From assembly GCF_900156805.1 (NCBI RefSeq), contig NZ_FTOQ01000010.1, forward strand, positions 1 through 64,000: 64,000 nt of DNA, in the 5' to 3' direction. Both the position numbers and the translations under genes were made by a program. Within the stretch, counting starts at the first letter, position 1, and every line of letters starts with the position of its first letter. This DNA comes from Roseivivax lentus (GTDB taxonomy: Bacteria > Pseudomonadota > Alphaproteobacteria > Rhodobacterales > Rhodobacteraceae). The notes under the pieces were generated by a model that was not told the origin of the DNA, searched no databases, and saw only the letters and a list, made by a program, of their open reading frames with translations. Below are positions 8,866 through 16,657 of this stretch, in pieces.

Positions 8866-11800
8866 TCAGGCGGCGCTCAGGTAATCGACGACACCTGAAT
8901 TGATCTCGGGCTCGACGGCGATGTCGTCTGCGCTGAAGGCCGACAGGGTCCGCCGGGCCGCGCGGTCCGCCGAGCGCAGGATCGCGGACAGGTCGGCCCC
9001 GGACCCGGCGCTCTGCCGGCCGATCACATCGGCGGCCTTGTGGCCGAGAAAGTGGTCCGCACGCGTCGTGACCCGGTCCGCTTGCGTCACCTCGCGGCGC
9101 GCCATGCCGCCCGGATGCAGCCGGCCTTCGGCGAACTTGCCCGCAAAGCGCTGGAACTGGACCTTGTCGAGTCCCTCGATCAGGGGCGGTCTGCCGCTTG
9201 GACGTTCGCCCACCATGATCACCTCGTATTCGTATTCCTCGAAGACCGACGCGCCGATGATGGCAAAACCGGTATCGGTGACCTCAAGCCCGGCATCGTG
9301 GCTCTCGAAGGCAGGCGCGCGCAGCCGCTCCGCCCGACCCGTCTCGAAGAAATGCGCGCGCACGAAGTCGCCCGGCAGATCGGCGGCGGGAAGACGGTTG
9401 CCACCCGGCCCGCGCATGGCCAGCGTCAGCCGCTTTCCACCGGTGAGACGCGCCTCTCCGAGCTTTTCCAGCGTGACGCCCAGCGGCACGGCGCTTTGCG
9501 TGATCCGAAGCTGGCCCAGGGGTTCGATCAGCATCTCCTCGACCTGCCGGAAGGTGATCTGCCCGCCCGTCCCGGGGCTTGGCGCCGCGGCCTCCAGCGC
9601 GCCGGCCGCCGCGAGCGCGCGGGTCAGCTCCGCCACCGCCGAGGCCGTCGCCGTGGGCGCGGCCCGGGCTTGCCCGAAGGTGTGGGTGACCGCGAAGCGG
9701 ACCTTGATACCGCAGACCTTCACCCAGACCTCGCCCGAGATGAAGAACGGGTTCGGCCCACGCATGGTGATCGCGAAGTAAAGCGCGGCCTTCACCTTCC
9801 CGTCCACCATCAGCGAGATGCCGCCATAGACGTCGACCGTGAAGGCGAACGGGTTGAAGTAGATCAGCGCATCGAAGCCGATCTGCCCCTCCGCGCTGAC
9901 CCGGCCCAGCAGCGGCACCTTGGGGCCGCGGGCGTAAAGCTCCGCGCTTGCGCCGAATTGCACCGAGTTCAGCGTCTGCGCGAAATAGCCCGCAATGGTG
10001 AGGCGCACATCGTCGCCGGGGCTGCCGAAGCCCGCCGAAAGGCGCCGCAGGTCGGGCAGGTTGTCGGGCTTGGGGTATTTCGGATGCAGACCGCCCAGCG
10101 AGGCGATCTGGAAGATGCCCGGCCCCCAGCCGGTGCGCACCGCCGCATCGCCGGTGATGGTGAAGATCAGCACCTTCGAGCCCTGCAGCGAGGCGTCGAA
10201 ATCGATCCGACCCTCGGCGAAGTCGATCACCCCGAAGAACGACAGCTGGAAGAGGACGATGGCGTGATCCTCGTCCGGCAGCGCCATCTTGACGGACCCC
10301 AGGATGATGATCCGCACCTGCGCGCCCACCTCGATGACCACGCCGAGGGTGATATGAACCAGCGCGGGTTGCCCCCAGCTGATCCGCACGACCGGGCCGA
10401 AGAAATGCTGGCCGGGTTGGGCCGGCATGATCGACGCCATGTCGGCGAGGATCTGCGGCGCGTCCTCGATCGGATCGGCCGGGAAGAGCAGATCGTCGAG
10501 CCGTCCATCGAAGAGCACGCCGCGCATGGCGTCGGTATCGACGGTGCGGTTGATGCCCATCATGCCGCCGCACCCGGTCAGGAAGAAGCCGAAGGCCAGC
10601 GGGACGTTGAATTCGGCGAAGACCGAGGCCGCAAAGGAAAATCCCGGATCGCCGCCCGGCATCTCGGTGTCGAGGATGGCGAAGGCCGACAGGCCGAATT
10701 TCTGGAAGCTGAGCGCCAGCGCGCCGCGATATTGTGTGCCGTCCTTCATGACGAGACCGCCGCCGGTCACGGGGTCGAAATCGAGCGATGCGCCGTAGCC
10801 CTCGGGCGGCTTGAAACGCGGCGTGACCTCGAGCGCGCCGAAATTGCCCTGCTGGCCCTCCGGCATCGGCACGAGGTCGACGATCACGCCGATCTCATCG
10901 AAGAAGAGCCAGATCGGCCCGAGGGTCATGGAGCCGGTAATGGCTGCCGACGTGCCGAAGCCCTCGGTTCCGGCCCAACCGGCCAGCGTCACGCTGTCCA
11001 CGGTGAACGGCCCGATATCGGCGCCGATGGGCACCTGCACCTCGAGGCCCAGCCCGCCTGTGAAGTCCCACCCGTGGCGGCTGGACCAGGTGGCGCTGAC
11101 CCCGCCGAAGACCTCCACCTCGGTGTCGCCGAGCACGGTGTTGATGAGCCCGTCGCTGTCCGGCCCCGCCGCGATGCGCAGCGCGATGGCTTCCACGAGG
11201 TCCAGCGTCACCGACAGATCGGCGGGCTGGCTGTCCACGGACATTGTGAAGGCGAAGCGATCGAGCCGCAGATGCGAGGCCGCGCGCGCGCCGATCACGA
11301 TCCAGCCGGGCTCCGCCGTGCCGGCGCCCGGGGCGCCCGCAAGCGTCGCAGCCGCTCCCGCCTCGGCCGCGCCCTGCCCGAGGATCGGCTCGGGCCCGTC
11401 GGGATAGATCGCCAGACCGGCACCGCCCGCAGCCTCGCCCGAGGCCGACAGGCTCAGCGAGACATCGTTGCCCAGATCAATGGGCGGAAGGCTGAATTGC
11501 CCCGACAGGACGGGCAGAACCGCAAGACCCGCGGGCGTGTCGCCGCCGGGCCGCGCCGCCCCGGTCATCATCAGCGACAGCAGGCCCGAGGTCGTGCCGT
11601 CCAGCACCGTGCCCGAAAGAAGCTGCCCGTCCAGCGCGCGCATGGCGGCGGCGGGCGCGCGGTCGCCCAGGGCCGCGGTGGCGATGGCGGGCGTGTTCAT
11701 CAGCCGCGCGCGCAGGCCCATCGCCTGGAACAGCGCCGACAGCGCCACGAGAAAGCCGTTGGCGTCGAAGGCCGTGCCACCGAAGGACCAGGTGCCCGCG

Positions 11801-12321
11801 ATCTGCGCCGGCGGGTCGCGCAGAAGCGCGCCGGTCGCCGCCCAGTCGAGCCGTCGCCGCACGGGCTTTCCGGGGCCGCGCGGGATGACCTCGATCGCGC
11901 CGCCGAGCGCAAGGAAGGCGGTCACGACCGGGTACACGTCGTCGAGCCACGTCAGCAGCAGGTAACCCGGCAATTCCCGTGCGATCCGCTGCCACGTGGC
12001 CCGGTCGCCCAGAACGCCCGGCAAGGCCGCCACGTCGCCGTCCGTCAGCGTGGCAAGGCCCGCAATGGCATCGAAAGCCGTGGCCGCCTGCGCGATCCAG
12101 AACGCCTCGCCGAGGTCGCTCGGCGGGCTCTCGGCCGTCTCGGTCAGATCGCGCAGCAGGTCCCGAACCGGCAGGATCGCCGCGAGCGCCTCTTCATGGG
12201 CGGCCGTCAGCGGGACATCGACCCCGAGATCGCCCAGAAGCGCCTCCATCGCCGACAGATCGTCCACCGCCTCGGTGACGGGGGCGAAGAATTGCGCGAA
12301 GAGGGTCAGAACACTGCTCAT
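8866..12321 (-). CDS. Giant beta-rich protein, possible DUF6603 family
   Basis: 1151 residues from the ATG at 12321, one base past the stop of the upstream gene; the 14 extra codons of the open frame lie inside that gene and were rejected. About residues 400-900 show repeated amphipathic beta stretches with alternating hydrophobic residues, for example in FGFFLTGCGGMMGINR, PALVHITLGVVIEVGAQ and IFTITGDAAVRTGWG. From memory this resembles the family named DUF6603, which is of unknown function; I could not check. The N terminus (about 1-130) looks helical. No signal peptide is seen, so if it reaches the surface it needs another route. Third gene of the operon. Confidence 0.85.
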   Translation of the reverse strand: MSSVLTLFAQFFAPVTEAVDDLSAMEALLGDLGVDVPLTAAHEEALAAILPVRDLLRDLTETAESPPSDLGEAFWIAQAATAFDAIAGLATLTDGDVAALPGVLGDRATWQRIARELPGYLLLTWLDDVYPVVTAFLALGGAIEVIPRGPGKPVRRRLDWAATGALLRDPPAQIAGTWSFGGTAFDANGFLVALSALFQAMGLRARLMNTPAIATAALGDRAPAAAMRALDGQLLSGTVLDGTTSGLLSLMMTGAARPGGDTPAGLAVLPVLSGQFSLPPIDLGNDVSLSLSASGEAAGGAGLAIYPDGPEPILGQGAAEAGAAATLAGAPGAGTAEPGWIVIGARAASHLRLDRFAFTMSVDSQPADLSVTLDLVEAIALRIAAGPDSDGLINTVLGDTEVEVFGGVSATWSSRHGWDFTGGLGLEVQVPIGADIGPFTVDSVTLAGWAGTEGFGTSAAITGSMTLGPIWLFFDEIGVIVDLVPMPEGQQGNFGALEVTPRFKPPEGYGASLDFDPVTGGGLVMKDGTQYRGALALSFQKFGLSAFAILDTEMPGGDPGFSFAASVFAEFNVPLAFGFFLTGCGGMMGINRTVDTDAMRGVLFDGRLDDLLFPADPIEDAPQILADMASIMPAQPGQHFFGPVVRISWGQPALVHITLGVVIEVGAQVRIIILGSVKMALPDEDHAIVLFQLSFFGVIDFAEGRIDFDASLQGSKVLIFTITGDAAVRTGWGPGIFQIASLGGLHPKYPKPDNLPDLRRLSAGFGSPGDDVRLTIAGYFAQTLNSVQFGASAELYARGPKVPLLGRVSAEGQIGFDALIYFNPFAFTVDVYGGISLMVDGKVKAALYFAITMRGPNPFFISGEVWVKVCGIKVRFAVTHTFGQARAAPTATASAVAELTRALAAAGALEAAAPSPGTGGQITFRQVEEMLIEPLGQLRITQSAVPLGVTLEKLGEARLTGGKRLTLAMRGPGGNRLPAADLPGDFVRAHFFETGRAERLRAPAFESHDAGLEVTDTGFAIIGASVFEEYEYEVIMVGERPSGRPPLIEGLDKVQFQRFAGKFAEGRLHPGGMARREVTQADRVTTRADHFLGHKAADVIGRQSAGSGADLSAILRSADRAARRTLSAFSADDIAVEPEINSGVVDYLSAA

Positions 12322-12322
12322 G

Positions 12323-13867
12323 TCACTCCACCGTCTCGATCCACCATGCGGCGAGCTTGGCACTGACGGTGCCCGTCGCCGTCTTGATCCAGCCGCCGCC
12401 CTCCTCGACCAGCACCATCGTTACATGGAAAGGCGGCATGGCCTGCAATTGCGCCTCCGTAAGGCCAAGTGCGGCGCGCGTGGCGGCAATCATGAACGCC
12501 CCGCGGTCGGGGCCCGCGGCCAGCGCCCGGAACGCGTCAAGCTCGCTCGGACCGATGAAATTGTTCTCCAGAAGGTATTCCGGGGTGATCTCTGCCGCAG
12601 ACAGGTGCGGCGGCTTTGCATTCTTGAAGGTGCGGCGCACCTGATTGCTGATCATCGCCGCCAGCGCCTCGCCGATCTCGTCGGTATATTGGACGGGATC
12701 GGTGGCAGCGGTACGCAGGATATTCACGCAATCCCCAAGAAAAAGCCCGCGCAGATCCATGATATCCCGCATCGCCCGCTTGCATTCGTCGATAAGGGCG
12801 ACGCCGGTTTTCGTGGCATCGAAGGGCACGCCGTAACGCGCGGCCTGATTGGCGATCGTGGTGATCGGGGCGGCGCCGTTCCGCATGAAATGATCGAAAT
12901 TGAAGGCGAAACTGTAGCCGCCATCGAAGATCGCGCTCAGATCGTCGAACCCCCGGCCCGGCGCGGCGCCCATCCAGTCCTGCGCGCCGAAGCGGCGCAC
13001 CGTGCTGCCGATCTTCCTGAGGCTTTCCGAAGATGGCACGGCGGAGACAAGCGCGTTGAAATCCTGAATGGCCTTGCACTCGATCACCGAAAAGACCCAG
13101 CGGCCCAGGTCATCGAGGCCGCGATAGATCCCCAGATCGGGCCCCAGAAGCTCGTCCTTCATCGGAAAGGAAATGCGGATATTCGCGATCTCGTGGCCGA
13201 TATGGCGAAAGATCGCGGCCGCCTGCACTTCGAACCGGGTGCCCCAGCCGCGTCCCGACCGCGTCATGAGCGCGCCCGCCGCGGTCTGGATCCCGTCGAT
13301 CTGCATCACATCGGCCTTGAGGAGGGCGGCTTCCGCGGCGTCGCCCGCGATGTCGATGGCCTCCTGTTCAAAGAGATCCGCTGCGCGCGCCAGCCCCCGC
13401 ACCACGTCCATGACCGAAATCCAGGGCGCGTCCCCGGTCGGATCGCCGATGCGCCTCGCGCGCCCGTAAAGCGCCCGCATGTCGTCGGGGCCGAGATTGC
13501 CCACATTGCCGTCCGGCGCCTGTTCGCGCAGCAGCTGCATCACCTTCGCGGCGTGTTCCGACGTGAACCCTTCGCTGGCGGGCAGGTACGCCAGCAATGC
13601 CTGCTCATCGGCAAGCTTGAGCACGTCCGACGTGTCCTTCCAGACGGCGGGCTCCCCGATATGCGTGAAGGGGATCTTCACGAAGCTCGGGAAATGCGGC
13701 CCCACCTGGCCGAGGAATTCCCGGAACGCCTCGGGCCGCCAGTCATCGAGATCGTCGAGCACCCCCAGCGACAGCCGCTGCACCTTCGAGAACCCGCCGA
13801 ACAGGAACCGATGCGGAAACCGCACCATCTGGTCGATATATTCCTGTGGCAGGTGCCGAATGCTCAT
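12323..13867 (-). CDS. Hypothetical protein with PD-(D/E)XK nuclease-like core
   Basis: 514 residues, second gene of the operon; its ATG overlaps the upstream stop by four bases. The middle has a pattern typical of restriction-endonuclease-fold proteins: RFEVQAAAIF (about residue 214) as the first helix, then GPDLGI with Asp244 and SVIECK with Glu263 and Lys265. That gives D-x18-E-x-K on two neighbouring strands. These are the positions expected for metal-dependent phosphodiester hydrolysis. Flanking helical regions are unassigned. The nuclease fold is my inference from the motif; it could also be a non-catalytic relative. No signal peptide is present. Confidence 0.85.
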   Translation of the reverse strand: MSIRHLPQEYIDQMVRFPHRFLFGGFSKVQRLSLGVLDDLDDWRPEAFREFLGQVGPHFPSFVKIPFTHIGEPAVWKDTSDVLKLADEQALLAYLPASEGFTSEHAAKVMQLLREQAPDGNVGNLGPDDMRALYGRARRIGDPTGDAPWISVMDVVRGLARAADLFEQEAIDIAGDAAEAALLKADVMQIDGIQTAAGALMTRSGRGWGTRFEVQAAAIFRHIGHEIANIRISFPMKDELLGPDLGIYRGLDDLGRWVFSVIECKAIQDFNALVSAVPSSESLRKIGSTVRRFGAQDWMGAAPGRGFDDLSAIFDGGYSFAFNFDHFMRNGAAPITTIANQAARYGVPFDATKTGVALIDECKRAMRDIMDLRGLFLGDCVNILRTAATDPVQYTDEIGEALAAMISNQVRRTFKNAKPPHLSAAEITPEYLLENNFIGPSELDAFRALAAGPDRGAFMIAATRAALGLTEAQLQAMPPFHVTMVLVEEGGGWIKTATGTVSAKLAAWWIETVE

Positions 13868-16551
13868 GGTGAAAACGCTCCCAGCGGGTTGAGCGGCTTT
13901 TTTTGCTCGACCAGTGCCTGCAGCAGCCAGCGGCGATAATCGTGGCTCAGGCCCGGATCGATGATCGTGCGGCGGCTGGCATCCATCAGATGGCCGATGC
14001 TGCGCCCGGCAACCCGCGCAGCACTTCCCAAAGTATCGGAGGCCGCCATGAGCGCGTCGCCCAGCCGCGCCGCGAGCGCATCCCGCTCATCCGCCGTCTT
14101 GGCCGCGAGCGCCTCGACATCGTCGAGGATCGTCGCGGTGTCGTCGGCGGCACTCGGCGGCGGGGTCCAGCGGGCCTTGAGGATATCCGCGCCGCGCCCG
14201 AGCTGCGCCGCCATGTAGCCCGAGATCGGCAACCCGATCCCGATCGCCATGAAGACGAGGTCCTGCGTGGTCACGGGGCGTCCGTAGCGGTCGCGCGACG
14301 TGTTGTAGGCGTAGATGAACTCCGCGATATCGAGCGCGATCGCATAGGGATGAAAGCCGACGACCACATCGACGATCAGCAGGAAGATGTCCGGCCAGGA
14401 GAAGATATGCTCGGTCGGCACGGTGTCGCCGTCAATCGTCAGCGGCACGAGGTGCACCGCGGTGAAGTCCGACATCTCGAGCATCGGCAGAACCTGCCCC
14501 GTCAGCCGCGACAGCGCCCGGTCCGCCGGAACCATCTCGGTCGGGAATTCGGACGGAAACTCGGTCGGTGCGCCGTCCTGGAATCCGTTGCCCAGCGACA
14601 CGATCCGCTCCCGGAGCGGGATGAAATGGGGCCACAGGCGATGCACGTCGCTGATGCTTGGCGCATCGTAGATCTCGGCACTGATCGCGACCGTGGTGCT
14701 TTGGGCTGCGGCGAGCCGGATGTCGCCGGCGCGCAGAACCCGCAGCAAGGGCAGGCGTTCGCGCGAATGATCGCTGTCGCGGTCGCTCCAATATTCGACG
14801 AAATCGAAATCCGCGCGATAGCCGTTCGTGCCGAAGCCCTGATTGGGATATTTCAGATCGAAGCTGGCGTCGGGATCTCCGAGCGGCGCGGTGGGCTGGC
14901 CGTCGGCGACATTGACCTCGATGCCTGCAAAAAGCGCGTATTGCGTCCCGTCGGGTTTCTCGACCACCAGGATACCGTCGCTGAAATAGGTGCCGAGGGG
15001 ATCGGCATTGCCGGGTGGCGGCGTTGCCGGACGGAAAAACGGCTGGAAGATCTGCTTGGGGTCGATGGGCTCTCCCCAAGGCGGAAAGCCGTAATCGCGC
15101 GTGCGCAGCACCTCGACCCTGACCGCCTCCGAGTGCGAGGTGAGCACGGTCACGCCGGGCCCCGCCACGATCAGCACTTTCGGAATAGCGGTATCGGGGT
15201 CGGTGCGCGGATCGTCCGGATCGGCGGGGATGTATTCCCAGGTGAACATCTCCTCCATCGGCATCCGCGGATAGTCGTCTTTGGGCGGCGCGTCATAGAG
15301 CGTCTCGGTCTCGATCCGCGGCATGTCCTCGATATCGATATGCACGAGATGGCCGTAGGGATCGCTCTCCCCGGCGATCTTCATCGCTGTGTGGTAGAGC
15401 GACAGGCGGTTCGGCATGTCCTCGTGGATCCGCGCGACCAGCGGTTCCAGCTCCGGCTCTTCGATATCGTCGTCGATCCCGCCGCCCACCTCGAGGAACG
15501 GGCACAGGAGGACCTGCGCCTCCAGCAGGAAGAAGATCACGTCGAGCCACGGCATGGGCCGCGTGGCCGACAGATCGCCCGGCAGAAGCGGCGCGAAGGG
15601 CGCGGTGCCGGACGAATCCCAGCGCGCCAGCGCCCGGCGAAAACGGCCGGCCCGGCTGAAACTCAGGATCGGCGCGCCCTGCGCGGTGACGATGGTCTTG
15701 CGCAGGTTGTCGGTGCCGAACATGACCTGCAGGAAGAAATTCAGCAGGTCGTCCGGCGCGCTGGTTTGCGCCGGAAGCGCCTTGAGCGCGGCCTCGCGCA
15801 GGTCGGCGGCCTGTGGCGCGGCGCCGTAGACCGACGCCGAATACCAGCTGCGCGCATCCAGAAGCCACAGCAGCCCGACCCCGTTCACTTGCGGCGCGGC
15901 CTCGGGTTCCGGGCTTGGCGGAAGCGCCGCGGGCAGCAGGGATGCGAGGATATGCGCCATCGCGACGACGAAGGGCTCGACCGCCCGCGCCTTCAGCGCC
16001 GACGAGACCGCGTTCGTGTCCTCGCCCGCGGGGCCCACCGCCCCCGTCAGACGCAATTCCAGCACCCGCGCCCCCGGCCCGCCCGAGGCGCGCCCTTCGG
16101 CGAGAGACCATTCCCCCACGTCTTCGGGGCCGGGCAGGATCAGACCGAGCCCGAAGTCGGGCGGGCCGGTGCCCTTTGCCGCGTAGGGCTTGGTGAAGAT
16201 GCGCACCATGAAGCCGATTTGCGGATCCTCGGTGAGCCGCGTCTCGGCATGGCCGGTATCGGCCACCTCCTCGAAGGTCAGCGCATCGTCGAGACGCATC
16301 GCCGTCACGCGCAATGCGCCACTCGGTTCGGACAATGGCCGGAAATCCGTGATCTCGATCTCGACCGGGCATTCCCCGGCAAGGCGCAGCGCGCGCAGGG
16401 CCGGTGCCAGCGTGGCGGTGATGGACGTCACGAGGGTCAGGCTATAGCCGGACACCGCAACGCCGCCGCCCCAAGAGATCGAAACACCGGTGACGGCTGT
16501 CAGAATGGACGGATCGGTGAAGAGGCCCGCATGGGGACGCACATTCTCCAC
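13864..16551 (-). CDS. Giant hypothetical protein, first gene of operon, pre-toxin-like C-terminal segment
   Basis: 895 residues. The start is a GTG at 16551 preceded at a good distance by GGAGG. The N-terminal 700 residues have no family I can name and look beta-rich. Residues about 715-790 are hydrophobic (PDIFLLIVDVVVGFHPYAI, ALDIAEFIYAY, SRDRYGRPVT, LVFMAIGIGLPISG). This order resembles the pre-toxin PT-TG segment found before toxin domains in polymorphic toxins, where a hydrophobic pair frames a G/S-R-D-x-x-G-R turn. A helical, Ala-rich tail of about 100 residues follows. The next gene encodes a nuclease-like core, which would fit a toxin theme, but this is inference only. Confidence 0.85.
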   Translation of the reverse strand: MENVRPHAGLFTDPSILTAVTGVSISWGGGVAVSGYSLTLVTSITATLAPALRALRLAGECPVEIEITDFRPLSEPSGALRVTAMRLDDALTFEEVADTGHAETRLTEDPQIGFMVRIFTKPYAAKGTGPPDFGLGLILPGPEDVGEWSLAEGRASGGPGARVLELRLTGAVGPAGEDTNAVSSALKARAVEPFVVAMAHILASLLPAALPPSPEPEAAPQVNGVGLLWLLDARSWYSASVYGAAPQAADLREAALKALPAQTSAPDDLLNFFLQVMFGTDNLRKTIVTAQGAPILSFSRAGRFRRALARWDSSGTAPFAPLLPGDLSATRPMPWLDVIFFLLEAQVLLCPFLEVGGGIDDDIEEPELEPLVARIHEDMPNRLSLYHTAMKIAGESDPYGHLVHIDIEDMPRIETETLYDAPPKDDYPRMPMEEMFTWEYIPADPDDPRTDPDTAIPKVLIVAGPGVTVLTSHSEAVRVEVLRTRDYGFPPWGEPIDPKQIFQPFFRPATPPPGNADPLGTYFSDGILVVEKPDGTQYALFAGIEVNVADGQPTAPLGDPDASFDLKYPNQGFGTNGYRADFDFVEYWSDRDSDHSRERLPLLRVLRAGDIRLAAAQSTTVAISAEIYDAPSISDVHRLWPHFIPLRERIVSLGNGFQDGAPTEFPSEFPTEMVPADRALSRLTGQVLPMLEMSDFTAVHLVPLTIDGDTVPTEHIFSWPDIFLLIVDVVVGFHPYAIALDIAEFIYAYNTSRDRYGRPVTTQDLVFMAIGIGLPISGYMAAQLGRGADILKARWTPPPSAADDTATILDDVEALAAKTADERDALAARLGDALMAASDTLGSAARVAGRSIGHLMDASRRTIIDPGLSHDYRRWLLQALVEQKKPLNPLGAFSP

Positions 16552-16657
16552 GCTCGGGCCTCCACGACAGGAAACAAATAGCTAAAATATCTCGACGAAG
16601 CGTGATCGGTTAAATCCGACCGGTCAAGCCAAGCGTGGTCGTAGGGCCAACCCGCGC
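16552..16657 (-). promoter_or_regulatory. Intergenic region likely holding the giant-operon promoter
   Basis: This short region is AT-richer than its surroundings (16570-16605). On the minus strand it carries TTGACC near 16619 and the A/T-rich run GATATTTTAGC closer to the GTG start, with GGAGG just before the start. The spacing of the two boxes does not fit a textbook sigma-70 promoter, so the exact boxes are uncertain. It is the only non-coding gap upstream of the six coupled genes. Confidence 0.4.

Noticed and set aside
376-16581. Long open frames on the plus strand opposite the giant operon, up to 1179 residues
   Set aside because: They are antisense shadows in very GC-rich DNA: Arg/His/Gln/Gly-rich composition, no ribosome sites, no family motifs, while the minus-strand frames are coupled and protein-like.
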